Notes under the pieces: model-generated
The model's input: the letters and a program-made list of their open reading frames with translations, nothing else
Database searches by the model: none
Told to the model about the DNA's origin: nothing
Made by a program: the position numbers and the translations under genes
Shown here: piece by piece, positions 56,632 to 64,000 of the stretch
Layout of the letters: each line of letters starts with the position of its first letter
How positions within the stretch are numbered: position 1 is the stretch's first letter
Origin: Achromobacter kerstersii
GTDB lineage: Bacteria; Pseudomonadota; Gammaproteobacteria; Burkholderiales; Burkholderiaceae_B
Reading direction: 5' to 3'
Assembly (NCBI RefSeq): GCF_902859595.1
Contig: NZ_CADIJQ010000002.1
Coordinates: 1-64,000 of the forward strand
DNA: 64,000 bases

Positions 56632-56655
56632 AATGCAATGAAATTCCATTGCATT
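56632..56655. promoter_or_regulatory. Perfect inverted repeat upstream of the DUF4344 gene
   Basis: AATGCAATG (56632-56640) and CATTGCATT (56647-56655) flank 6 nt. It covers the place of a -35 box for a likely -10 box TATACA (56664-56669), so it may be an operator. It could instead act as a weak terminator of ispDF, but the following bases are only partly T-rich. Confidence 0.5.
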
Positions 56656-56748
56656 TACTTTGCTATACATCTTTAACAAATAAATAAGCGGGTCGGATTG
56701 ATCTGGAATATTCTGCGCACCTCAATCTGCCTACATAGAGAAATTCAG

Positions 56749-58905
56749 ATGCGTTTACGTGGCGTCGCCCTGTTTTCGGTCCTTGTTGCTGCGGCGTCGC
56801 CCGCGCACGCTGAGTTTGAACAACAGCTGGGACCCCTGGCAGGCGCCGTCAGACAGCAGATGCTGCAAGGCTGGACCGCCGCCGTGCAGGATGGCTGGTT
56901 CACGTTGCGCAACCCGGCCACTGCCGGGAGTGAACAAACGCTTTATCTTTCCGTGGGACCCGCGCCTGAACAGGGCCGCGTGACCGACGTGAATGTGGTC
57001 GTCAATTCGCAGAACCCGAAGGCGTCGATTGGCGTGGCGCTGAATAATCGCGCGAAGAAAAGCCTGTGCCTGATCGAGATTACGGCGGACAAGAGCACGA
57101 TTCTGTTCTGTCTTGAAGGCCAGAACCGTCGCGATATCGCAACGGTTCCCAATCTGGCGAAGCTGGATGGCTCGGACCGCATCAAGGTGGTCGAATTGCC
57201 GGGCGCGGCCCGCTTCATCGTGAACGGCAAGATCATTGGCGACGTCACGGATTCGTCCGCGGTGGGCGGCGACATCGGCATCATGGCCTACGACGTCGGC
57301 ACGTTCGGCATTGCGGATTTTTCGATCAATACCGACCTGGCTCCCCGCCAAGGCGCGCCCGCGCAACAAGGCAGCGGCTTGCCCCCACGCAGTGGCGCCA
57401 CGGCGCCGGCGCCTGCCGGCTTGCCTCCACGTGGAGGCAGCGGTGGAGGCAGTGGTGGTGGCGCCAGCGCGCCGCAGACCAAGCCGGCGCCTGCACCCGC
57501 CAGCTCCGACAACTCGGGCTTGCCGGGTGCAGGTCCATACCCCCGGTTTGGCGGCGATACGCTGCGTATCGTGTCGGTGTACATCGGCATCATGCGCAGC
57601 ATTTTCATGCACGAATTCGGCCATGCGCTGATCGGCGAACTGGAACTGCCGTCGACCGGCGCCGAAGAAGATGCGGTCGATATCTACGCGGCGCTTCAAA
57701 TTGTTGAGCCGACGATGTACCCGTCGAACGACAAAGACGTGAACACCATGGCGCGTGACGCCGCGACCTACGCCGCCTTGCAGTGGTATTACAGCGGCAA
57801 GGTGGCGGAAAGCCGGGGTGCGTCCGAAACGTCGGCCTGGCAGGACGAGCACACGGGCGACCTGAAGCGCTTTCGCAACATGCTGTGCATCATGTACGGC
57901 GGCAACCCGTCGGTGTTCGAATCGGTGGCCAAGCACGTGGGGCTGGAAGACCGCACCAAGGCGCGTTGCGCTGATGAATTCAACAAGCAGAACCGTGCGT
58001 GGCGCAGAATCCTGGCGCCGCACACCCGTGTCGGCACCTGGTCGCCCGACGGGCAGCAGCCGGCCAATGCGCCCGGTGCGCCGGTCAACGTCACCTTCGA
58101 GCGGTCGTCGCGCAAGATCGGCAATCTGTTTGCGAACAATCTTTCCGAAGCCATCAGCAACAACATCAAGTTGCTTGGGCAAACCTATGTGCTGCCCCGG
58201 CCGGTGAACGTGGTGTTCAAGGACTGCGGCAAGCTCAATGCCTGGTACAACCCGCGCGAAGGCTCGATCACCATGTGCTATGAGCTGATCGAAAACATTG
58301 CGGTGATGATTTCCGACATCGAAATGGGCACGGTGGGCGGTGAAGTGGCGGCCAAGGATGGCGGGCGCGCGCCGCAGCAGCAACCCCAGCAGCAACCCCA
58401 GCAGCAGCCCCGGCAGTCGTCGCCGGGTCAGGGCATGCCGCCTAGCCCCATTGATGAGCTGGCAGACATGGGCGTGCCGCCTACGTCGCTGCTATTCGCC
58501 GCGCCGTATAAGGGCCCGACGCCGAACCAGATTTTCCGCGCCAAGCTGGTTACCACGGGCGACCTGGTTGGCATGATCAAGAACGACAAGAATCTGGTGA
58601 TCGTAGACACCAGCGGACTCGCTGACACGCTGCCTATTTCCTATCCGCTGCCGGATGCGGGCTCGGATGGCAGCGTCACGGATCAGCTGCAAAGTGCGCT
58701 GGATTCCTGGCTGCTGAAAAAAGCGAACAACAATCGCGGTGCGTCAGTGGTGTTCGTGGGCGCCGGCATGAATGACCGTTCGTCCTACAACGCGGCATTG
58801 CGCGCCGGTTCGCTCGGCTGGTCCGCCTATTGGTATCGCGGCGGTGTTCAAGCCTGGGTCTCGAACGGCTTGCCGACCACCTCGGATATGGCGAAGAAGA
58901 ACTAA
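56749..58905 (+). CDS. Exported multidomain protein: beta-sandwich-like region, DUF4344 metallopeptidase, rhodanese-like domain
   Basis: A 718-residue secreted or periplasmic protein. Residues 1-21 are a signal peptide ending AHA. About 22-200 look like a beta-sandwich domain of the laminin-G/DUF1080 kind. A Gly/Pro/Ala linker follows. About 265-540 match DUF4344, a zinc-peptidase-like family, with HEFGH at residues 288-292, then GAEEDAVD and a later NAWYNPREGSITMCYEL. A Gln/Pro linker leads to a rhodanese-like domain (about 610-718, ending GGVQAWVSNGLP), whose active loop reads VVFVGAGMNDRSS with no cysteine. The start at 56749 is the first ATG with a signal. Function and partners are unknown. 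Confidence 0.75.
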   Translation: MRLRGVALFSVLVAAASPAHAEFEQQLGPLAGAVRQQMLQGWTAAVQDGWFTLRNPATAGSEQTLYLSVGPAPEQGRVTDVNVVVNSQNPKASIGVALNNRAKKSLCLIEITADKSTILFCLEGQNRRDIATVPNLAKLDGSDRIKVVELPGAARFIVNGKIIGDVTDSSAVGGDIGIMAYDVGTFGIADFSINTDLAPRQGAPAQQGSGLPPRSGATAPAPAGLPPRGGSGGGSGGGASAPQTKPAPAPASSDNSGLPGAGPYPRFGGDTLRIVSVYIGIMRSIFMHEFGHALIGELELPSTGAEEDAVDIYAALQIVEPTMYPSNDKDVNTMARDAATYAALQWYYSGKVAESRGASETSAWQDEHTGDLKRFRNMLCIMYGGNPSVFESVAKHVGLEDRTKARCADEFNKQNRAWRRILAPHTRVGTWSPDGQQPANAPGAPVNVTFERSSRKIGNLFANNLSEAISNNIKLLGQTYVLPRPVNVVFKDCGKLNAWYNPREGSITMCYELIENIAVMISDIEMGTVGGEVAAKDGGRAPQQQPQQQPQQQPRQSSPGQGMPPSPIDELADMGVPPTSLLFAAPYKGPTPNQIFRAKLVTTGDLVGMIKNDKNLVIVDTSGLADTLPISYPLPDAGSDGSVTDQLQSALDSWLLKKANNNRGASVVFVGAGMNDRSSYNAALRAGSLGWSAYWYRGGVQAWVSNGLPTTSDMAKKN

Positions 58906-58957
58906 GCTAGGGTTCCAGGCGGTTTTGCCAAACGCTTGCTCCAACGCTTTCCAAACA

Positions 58958-58989
58958 AAAACCCGCCTGTTTGCACAGGCGGGTTTTTT
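58958..58989. terminator. Bidirectional terminator after the DUF4344 gene
   Basis: AAAACCCGCCTGT (58958-58970), loop TTGC and ACAGGCGGGTTTT (58975-58987) form a 13-bp stem flanked by A- and T-runs. It serves this gene and the convergent ahpD. Confidence 0.95.
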
Positions 58990-59011
58990 ATTCGCAGGCA
59001 GCTTGGGCGGC

Positions 59012-59530
59012 TTACTTGCCTTGGGCAGCCAGCGCCAGCGCGGCGGCGTTGACCACGGCGGCGATACGGCCGGCGTCGCGCAGCTGTTCGGTCGACAGGC
59101 CGTCGTTCTTCAGGTTTTCATAGTGCGAGGCCACGCAGAAATGGCACTTGCCGATGATGGACGCCACCAGCGCAAACAGTTCGAAGCGCTTTTTCTCTAC
59201 GCCGCCATGCGTGGCGTAGGCGTTCATGCGCAGCTGGGCCGGCAGGCTTTTCAGGTTGGCGTCGCCCGTCATTTCGACGTAGGGATACCAGGTGTTGTTC
59301 ATGCCCATCAGCGCCGAGGCGGTCAGCGCGGCATTCGCGTCGCCTTCCGACAGGCCGCTCTTGAAGGCTTCAACCAGCACCGGGCTGCGCGCGGCGTAAG
59401 CGGCGGACAGGGCGGCGCCGACGGCGTCTTCAGGCGCAAGCGTCGAACGGGCAATGACGGCGTCCAGATTCAGGCGGATGTCCTTGGCCCAATCCGGCAG
59501 CTGTTCCTTAATGGTCGTAAGAAATTCCAT
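59012..59530 (-). CDS. ahpD: Alkyl hydroperoxide reductase AhpD
   Basis: A 172-residue protein of the carboxymuconolactone decarboxylase/AhpD family, which recycles oxidised peroxiredoxin. The active site is complete: Glu117 (RFELFA), Cys129-His-Phe-Cys132 and His136, the same spacing as in the mycobacterial enzyme. It lies 74 bp after ahpC on the same strand, its natural partner. Confidence 0.95.
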   Translation of the reverse strand: MEFLTTIKEQLPDWAKDIRLNLDAVIARSTLAPEDAVGAALSAAYAARSPVLVEAFKSGLSEGDANAALTASALMGMNNTWYPYVEMTGDANLKSLPAQLRMNAYATHGGVEKKRFELFALVASIIGKCHFCVASHYENLKNDGLSTEQLRDAGRIAAVVNAAALALAAQGK

Positions 59531-59604
59531 AGTTTTTACCTATAATCTAGAGCAATTAAAGCCCAGCGCCGGGCCTGCAAGCAGACCCTTGGCCGGGCTG
59601 GAAA

Positions 59605-60153
59605 TTACAGCGTAGCGCCGCCAACCGTACGGTTGCACGGGCACAGCTCATCGGTTTGCAGACCGTCGAGCAGACGCAGAACTTCTTCCGGGTTACGGCC
59701 GACGTTCAGGTTGTTCACCGAAACGTGCTGGATCGTGTTGTCCGGATCAACGATGAACGTGGCGCGCAGCGCAACGCCAGCACCCTTTTCACGGACGCCC
59801 AGTTGGTCGATCAGGGCACCGGTGGTGTCGCCGAATTGGTAGTGACCCAGCTTGTTCAGGTCCGGGTGCTCACGGCGCCATGCCAGCTTGACGAATTCGT
59901 TGTCGGTGGAGCCGCCCAGCAGGACAGCGTCGCGGTCTTCGAAATCCTTGGCCAGCTTGTTGAAGCCGACGATTTCGGTCGGGCACACAAACGTGAAGTC
60001 TTTCGGGTAGAAGTAGATCACCTTCCACTTGCCGGGGAACGAGCTTTCGGTGATGTCTTCAAACGCCGACACGCCATTTTCTTCGTGCTGGTTGAAGCCG
60101 GGCTTTACGCCGGTGACCTTGAAAGGCTCGAGTTTGTCGCCAACAGTTTTCAT
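59605..60153 (-). CDS. ahpC: Peroxiredoxin AhpC
   Basis: A 182-residue typical two-cysteine peroxiredoxin. The peroxidatic Cys57 lies in FTFVCPTEI, and resolving cysteines are in the C-terminal LCPCNR (Cys171, Cys173). The extra nearby Cys is typical of the AhpD-linked type. It reduces hydrogen peroxide and organic peroxides, with AhpD as the likely electron donor because no ahpF gene is present. Confidence 0.95.
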   Translation of the reverse strand: MKTVGDKLEPFKVTGVKPGFNQHEENGVSAFEDITESSFPGKWKVIYFYPKDFTFVCPTEIVGFNKLAKDFEDRDAVLLGGSTDNEFVKLAWRREHPDLNKLGHYQFGDTTGALIDQLGVREKGAGVALRATFIVDPDNTIQHVSVNNLNVGRNPEEVLRLLDGLQTDELCPCNRTVGGATL

Positions 60154-60204
60154 GTTTACTCCCAGTAGTTGTTGGTGGAGATAAGGCAGTGCCTTAAACC
60201 ATAA

Positions 60205-60232
60205 ATTCTACGCTATGGATTATCGTTGTCTA
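60205..60232 (-). promoter_or_regulatory. Promoter of ahpC-ahpD
   Basis: On the minus strand TAGACA (60232-60227) and TAGAAT (60210-60205) are 16 bp apart, reading towards ahpC. Inverted halves CCATA (60199-60203) and TATGG (60214-60218) overlap the -10 box. They do not give a convincing four-part OxyR site. Confidence 0.5.
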
Positions 60233-61607
60233 ATTGATAATTCCTAAACTTGGCTTTGGGTAACTCTATCCGCGCGGTCAGTCCGCCGCCTTCGCGGGGC
60301 AGCATCCGCAGCGCGCCGCCCACGTGCTTGAGCAGGCGTTCGACGATGGCCAGACCCAGGCCCGCGCCGCTGACGCCAGTGCGAGCCGCCTCGCCACGCG
60401 AGAAGGGCCGCAGCAGGCGATCCACATCTTCGGGGGCGATGCCGGGGCCGCGGTCGGAAACCTCGATCACGATCATCGCGCCTTCAGCTTGCAGTGTCAT
60501 GACCAAATGCGCCATGCCATCGCTGGAACGGCCATAACGGCGGGCGTTCTCGATCAGGTTGCTGACCACGCGCTTCAAGTCCAACGCCGTGATGCGCGCG
60601 CGCAGGCCCGGTTCCAGAGACGCGTCGAGCTCGCCGCCCAGCGACGCCGTGTGGCTGCGTTCGCGTTCGTAGAGTTCGGCCAGGACGGCGGAAATATCCG
60701 TTGCCAACTGCGGCAACGTGCCCGCCGGGCGCGCGTACTCCATCAGTTGCCCGATGCTGTGGTCGATCTGGCCAAGGTCTTCGTCGATGGCCTGGCGGGC
60801 GTCTTCCGACACGCCGCTGAGTTCGATTTCCAGCCGCATCCGTGCAAGCGGAGTTCGCAAGTCGTGTGAAATCCCCGCCAGCATGAGCTCCCGGTCGGCC
60901 TCGGCTTGCCGCAGATCTTTGGCCATCCGGTTGAAGGAGGCGTTCAGGTCGCGGATTTCAAGCGGGCCTTGTTCGGGCAGCGCCGCCGGCGTTTCGCCGC
61001 GCGACAGCACTTGCGCCGCGCGCGCCAGCCGCGACAAGGGCCGGTTCACGAAGCCCACGCTGACCGCCGCACCGACAAGGGAAAGCAGCAACGCGGTCGC
61101 GCCCCATCCCAGCCATTCGATCCCGCCCGTCAACCCGATCTGCTCGCGCTCGAACACCAGCCAATACAGATCTTTTTCAATCTGGAAGCTGACCCAGAAC
61201 CCAGGCACCTGATTCACGCCCCAGGCAATCTGCGTTTCCGGGCCGAAGCGCGTGCGGATGTGCTGGGCAACGCGTTGCCAGTAGTCGTCGTCGGGGAGGG
61301 CTTCGGCAAAGTCGGTGACTTCGCGCGGGTAGACCTGGATGCCTTCGTTGGTGGCCAGGTCCAGCAGGAGCTTGCTGCGTTCGCCGTTATGCGAGTAGAT
61401 CAGCGCCGTGCGTGTGATATTGACGGCCGTGATCACCCGCTGCGCCATTTGATTGGCGCGCGGCCCCAGCTCCATGCTGAAGAAGACTTGTAGCCACGCC
61501 CCCAGGCTCACCAGCATCAGCGCGGCGAGCAACAGGAACGTGCGGCCGAACAAGCCGAGCCGCAAACGTGAAGTCAAGTTCCTGAAGGTTCTGCGCAAGC
61601 GGGGCAC
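60213..61607 (-). CDS. risS: Sensor histidine kinase (RisS/EnvZ-like)
   Basis: A membrane sensor kinase of about 464 residues. Two membrane helices (about residues 18-40 and 145-170) enclose a periplasmic sensor region. HAMP, then the phosphorylated His in AGISHDLRTPLARMRLE, follow. The ATPase domain has VVSNLIENARRYG, SDRGPGIAPED and GAGLGLAIVERL. GTG at 61607 is chosen because AGGAG lies nine bases upstream; longer TTG/GTG starts up to 61664 overlapping risA are possible. It is co-transcribed with the response regulator. The name is by resemblance to Bordetella RisS. Confidence 0.88.
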   Translation of the reverse strand: MPRLRRTFRNLTSRLRLGLFGRTFLLLAALMLVSLGAWLQVFFSMELGPRANQMAQRVITAVNITRTALIYSHNGERSKLLLDLATNEGIQVYPREVTDFAEALPDDDYWQRVAQHIRTRFGPETQIAWGVNQVPGFWVSFQIEKDLYWLVFEREQIGLTGGIEWLGWGATALLLSLVGAAVSVGFVNRPLSRLARAAQVLSRGETPAALPEQGPLEIRDLNASFNRMAKDLRQAEADRELMLAGISHDLRTPLARMRLEIELSGVSEDARQAIDEDLGQIDHSIGQLMEYARPAGTLPQLATDISAVLAELYERERSHTASLGGELDASLEPGLRARITALDLKRVVSNLIENARRYGRSSDGMAHLVMTLQAEGAMIVIEVSDRGPGIAPEDVDRLLRPFSRGEAARTGVSGAGLGLAIVERLLKHVGGALRMLPREGGGLTARIELPKAKFRNYQLDNDNP

Positions 61608-61641
61608 GAGGCTGCGCTCCTGCCCGGGGCGGGCGAGCCGA

Positions 61642-62376
61642 TCAGCTACCACCGTCCGGCACAAACACGTATCCGAGACCCCAAACGGTCTGGATGAACA
61701 CGGGCTTGGACGGATTGGGTTCGATCAATTTGCGCAGGCGCGAGATCTGAACGTCGAGGCTGCGATCGAAAGCTTCGTATTCGCGGCCACGCGCCAGCTC
61801 CATGAGCTTGTCGCGGGACAGGGGAATCTTCGGATGGCGCGCAAATACCTTGAGCACCGAGAATTCACCGGTCGTGATCGGCACTTGTTCACCGTTGCGC
61901 GTGAGCGTGCGGGTGGACAAATTCAGCACGTACGGGCCGAAGGCGATGGACTCGTTTTCCTGGCTGGGAGCGCCGGGATGTTCCTCGGTACCGCGGCGGC
62001 GCAGGATCGCGTTGATCCGTGCCAGCAGTTCCCGGGGGTTGAAGGGTTTGGACAGGTAATCGTCCGCGCCCATCTCCAGGCCCACGATGCGGTCGATTTC
62101 TTCCGCCTTGGCCGTGAGCATGATGATGGGGGTATTGTCGTGGCCACCGCGCAGCCGGCGGCAGATGGACAAGCCATCTTCGCCGGGCAGCATCAGATCC
62201 AGCACAAGCAGATCAAAATGCTCGCGTTGCCAGAGTTTGCCCATCTCTTTGGCGTCTTCGGCAACGAAAACGTTGAATCCCTGCTCGGACAAATACCGGC
62301 GCAGCAAATCGCGCAAGCGCGGATCATCGTCGACGACGAGGATTTTTCGGGTGGGGGTGGTGTTTTGCGTATTCAT
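61642..62376 (-). CDS. risA: Response regulator, OmpR family (RisA-like)
   Basis: A 244-residue two-domain regulator. The receiver has the acidic pocket VVDDD, the phosphorylated Asp60 (VLDLMLPGEDG) and Lys in DYLSKPF. The C-terminal winged helix includes REYEAFDRSLDVQISRLRKLIE and ends with VWGLGYVFV. It pairs with the following kinase. In Bordetella RisA controls acid, osmotic and virulence-linked genes; the targets here are unknown. Confidence 0.93.
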   Translation of the reverse strand: MNTQNTTPTRKILVVDDDPRLRDLLRRYLSEQGFNVFVAEDAKEMGKLWQREHFDLLVLDLMLPGEDGLSICRRLRGGHDNTPIIMLTAKAEEIDRIVGLEMGADDYLSKPFNPRELLARINAILRRRGTEEHPGAPSQENESIAFGPYVLNLSTRTLTRNGEQVPITTGEFSVLKVFARHPKIPLSRDKLMELARGREYEAFDRSLDVQISRLRKLIEPNPSKPVFIQTVWGLGYVFVPDGGS

Positions 62377-62442
62377 GGCCGGAAATGTAACAGTGACAAG
62401 AACCAGCGGCTAGTGGGCGTTCACAAGATATTACACATTGCG

Positions 62443-62499
62443 AACCATGGTTGAAATCCCCCTTACAACCGGGGGCAGAGCCGCCGTATTTCGTACAAT
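62443..62499. promoter_or_regulatory. Palindromes and -10 box between risA and tsaB-rimI
   Basis: The gap holds a perfect palindrome AACCATGGTT (62443-62452), a CCCCC/GGGGG hairpin (62458-62475) and TACAAT (62494-62499). TACAAT lies eight bases before the tsaB ATG, so that mRNA would be nearly leaderless. No -35 box is clear. Confidence 0.45.
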
Positions 62500-62507
62500 C
62501 TGCATCT

Positions 62508-63776
62508 ATGGAACTAAACCTGCTGGCTTTGGAAACGTCTTCGTCCCGTTGTGGGGTGGCCCTTTTGCGGGCGGTCGATGGCCGTCTGGTGGTCAGTACC
62601 CGCGAACACGAGGGGTCTCAGGAGCATGCGGAACGCCTCTTGCCGATGGCAAATGAGTTGTTGGCGGAGTCTGGATTGGCTCCGGCCGCCCTGCATGCCG
62701 TGGCGTTTGGCCAGGGGCCGGGCGGCTTTACGGGCCTGCGCGTGGCCTGCGGCGTTGCCCAGGGCATGGGGCTAGGTTTAGGTATACCCGTTTTGCCCGT
62801 GGTGTCGCATCAGGCAGTGGCTGCGCAGGTGGCCGAGGCCAGCCCCGATGACGCGATTGTCGTGGCGTTGGACGCCCGCATGAACGAGGTCTATCTCGCC
62901 GTTTATCGGCAAACGGCCGCCACCGAAGGCGAGCCCGCCTGGGAGGTCTTGCAGCCGCCCTTGCTGATTGCAGCAGCAGAAGTCGTGCCCTGGACCGCGC
63001 ATCACCTGGCGAACTGGTCGGCGCAAGCCGGCCGGCCATTGCAGCCGGTGCTGGCGGGAGACGCCTGGGACGCCTACGCTGCCGAGATGGAATTTCCCGA
63101 TTTGTGGCGGCGCGCCTCGGATGTGCTGCGCCCCGAAGCCGCAAGCGTGGCCCGCCTGGCGCGCCAAGGTTGGCTGCGAGGCGAAGCCCTGCCGCCGGAG
63201 CAGGCCGCGCCGCTCTACGTGCGAGACAAAGTCGCCTTCACCACAGCCGAACGCATGCGTGGAGAAGGGGGCAATCCGAAGGCCCAGCCGTCGCTGGCGC
63301 CGGGCTTGAATCTGGCGCCGCAAGTGCTCACCGAGTCGGACCTGGACGAGGTCGTGGCGCTGGAAGCTCATGTCCAGGCCTTTCCCTGGACACGCGGCAA
63401 TTTCGCGGATGCGCTGGCCACCGGCTATGGGGCGTGGGTGCTGCGCCGCGAAGGCAAGGTCGCGGGGTTCTGCATCCTGATGTTTGCCCCGGACGTCGCG
63501 CATCTGTTGGTGATCGCGGTTGCCAAGGAGCTGCATCGCCAGGGCTTGGGCGGCGTGCTGCTCGACTGGTGCGAGCAGCAGGCGCGCGAGCGTGGCCTTG
63601 AGGGTGTGCTGCTGGAAGTGCGGCCGTCGAATACATCGGCCGTCGCCTTCTACAAGCGGCACGGCTATTTGCAGATTGGCGTGCGCCGGGGCTATTACCC
63701 GGCGGAGAAGGGCACGCGTGAAGACGCGTTGGTGATGCAGAAGCGGTTCGCCGCCGTGACAGAGGTGGCGGCATGA
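62508..63776 (+). CDS. tsaB-rimI: Fusion of TsaB (tRNA t6A synthesis) and RimI (ribosomal S18 acetyltransferase)
   Basis: A 422-residue two-domain protein. Residues 1-240 are TsaB (LALETSSSRCGVALL, GQGPGGFTGLRVACGVAQGMG), the ASKHA-fold partner of TsaD in making threonylcarbamoyl-A37 on tRNA. A linker follows, then a GNAT acetyltransferase from about residue 270 (LTESDLDEVVALEAHVQAFPW, LVIAVAKELHRQGLGGVLL, LLEVRPSNTSAVAFYKRHGY) matching RimI. In most bacteria these are separate, often adjacent genes. The stop overlaps the next gene as ATGA. Confidence 0.93.
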   Translation: MELNLLALETSSSRCGVALLRAVDGRLVVSTREHEGSQEHAERLLPMANELLAESGLAPAALHAVAFGQGPGGFTGLRVACGVAQGMGLGLGIPVLPVVSHQAVAAQVAEASPDDAIVVALDARMNEVYLAVYRQTAATEGEPAWEVLQPPLLIAAAEVVPWTAHHLANWSAQAGRPLQPVLAGDAWDAYAAEMEFPDLWRRASDVLRPEAASVARLARQGWLRGEALPPEQAAPLYVRDKVAFTTAERMRGEGGNPKAQPSLAPGLNLAPQVLTESDLDEVVALEAHVQAFPWTRGNFADALATGYGAWVLRREGKVAGFCILMFAPDVAHLLVIAVAKELHRQGLGGVLLDWCEQQARERGLEGVLLEVRPSNTSAVAFYKRHGYLQIGVRRGYYPAEKGTREDALVMQKRFAAVTEVAA

Positions 63777-64000
63777 CGTTGCCGAACGCCGCCGCGCCCC
63801 GCGTCAATCCCCTGCAGCGAATATGGCTGCGCGAGATCGGGATGGAACGCCTGTGGCTGCGCCCGGCGCCAGCCGGTACGCCGCAAGCGCTTGTTTCCAA
63901 ACCGGTTTTGCCGGCTACAGGGCTGGGTTCCACGCCGGGTTTTACGCCGGGTTCTACTCCCGGGTCGGCTCCCGGTTCTACTCCGGGTTCTATTCCCACT
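63773..64000 (+). CDS. Probable uracil-DNA glycosylase, 5' part only
   Basis: The first 76 codons of a gene that continues beyond the window. The start overlaps the tsaB-rimI stop (ATGA). Residues 14-31, LQRIWLREIGMERLWLRP, resemble the N-terminus of family 4/5 uracil-DNA glycosylases found after rimI in related species. From residue 52 a repeat of Gly-Ser-Thr-Pro units runs to the edge. The assignment rests on a short segment plus gene order, so it is moderate at best. Confidence 0.6.
   Translation, partial: MTLPNAAAPRVNPLQRIWLREIGMERLWLRPAPAGTPQALVSKPVLPATGLGSTPGFTPGSTPGSAPGSTPGSIPT
63926..63997 (+). repeat. 12-bp in-frame tandem repeat, six units to the window edge
   Basis: Six 12-bp units encode G-[SF]-[TAI]-P tetrapeptides (consensus GGTTCTACTCCG). 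They form a flexible linker between the short N-terminal segment and the expected catalytic domain. The array may go on past the window end. Confidence 0.85.

Noticed and set aside
60199..60240. An OxyR binding site before ahpC
   Set aside because: ATAG/CTAT-like fragments occur, but the four half-sites cannot be placed with the required 7-nt spacing.

Overview
The window is a stretch of GC-rich chromosome that looks like Achromobacter or a close relative (Alcaligenaceae, Burkholderiales). The reasons are: a tricarboxylate-type (Bug) binding protein, a Bordetella-style porin, a RisA/RisS-like two-component pair, a nuoA-N operon ending in a DUF2818 gene, and a TsaB-RimI fusion. I see no rRNA, tRNA, CRISPR array, insertion sequence or prophage. 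Genus assignment is inference from gene content; no search was run.

Layout. 1-317: non-coding, with two hairpins and a 15-bp repeat. 318-5818 (minus): a five-gene operon encoding a Bug binding protein, two NodB-fold deacetylase paralogues, an Ntn-hydrolase of the C45 type and a DppA-like binding protein. It is divergent from an IclR regulator (6050-6820). 6864-12630 (minus): an RND efflux operon (adaptor, pump, outer-membrane lipoprotein), divergent from its TetR regulator (12769-13434). 13530-16006: a VOC/glyoxalase protein and a BetT-like choline/betaine transporter. 16166-23643: a second RND efflux operon (MexHI-OpmD type), then a Cys-rich winged-helix regulator overlapping a LysR regulator. 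23875-27338: a peptide-binding protein and a gamma-glutamyltransferase-like Ntn-hydrolase. 27450-29979: lipid kinase, metallophosphoesterase and PAP2 phosphatase as one overlapping operon. 29950-31441 (minus): TetR regulator, hotdog thioesterase and a truncated Rossmann protein. 31901-33016: general porin. 33315-48356: complete complex I operon nuoA-N plus DUF2818. 48703-50979: TonB-dependent siderophore receptor. 51052-55415 (minus): serB and mfd. 55445-56610: ispD-ispF. 56749-58905: an unusual exported multidomain protein (beta-sandwich-like region, DUF4344 metallopeptidase, rhodanese-like domain without its cysteine). 59012-62376 (minus): ahpD, ahpC, risS, risA. 62508-64000: tsaB-rimI fusion and the start of a probable uracil-DNA glycosylase.

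How it works together. Most of the right half is housekeeping: respiration, isoprenoid precursors, serine, repair, peroxide defence and tRNA modification. The left third is accessory: uptake and catabolism of unidentified, probably amide-containing compounds, and two drug-efflux systems. The least explained items are the 318-5818 operon and the 56749-58905 protein. In the operon, one of the two tandem deacetylases appears to have lost all three metal ligands. A recurring oddity is short tandem repeats with periods of 6, 12, 15 or 40 bp at six places, three of them touching coding sequence.
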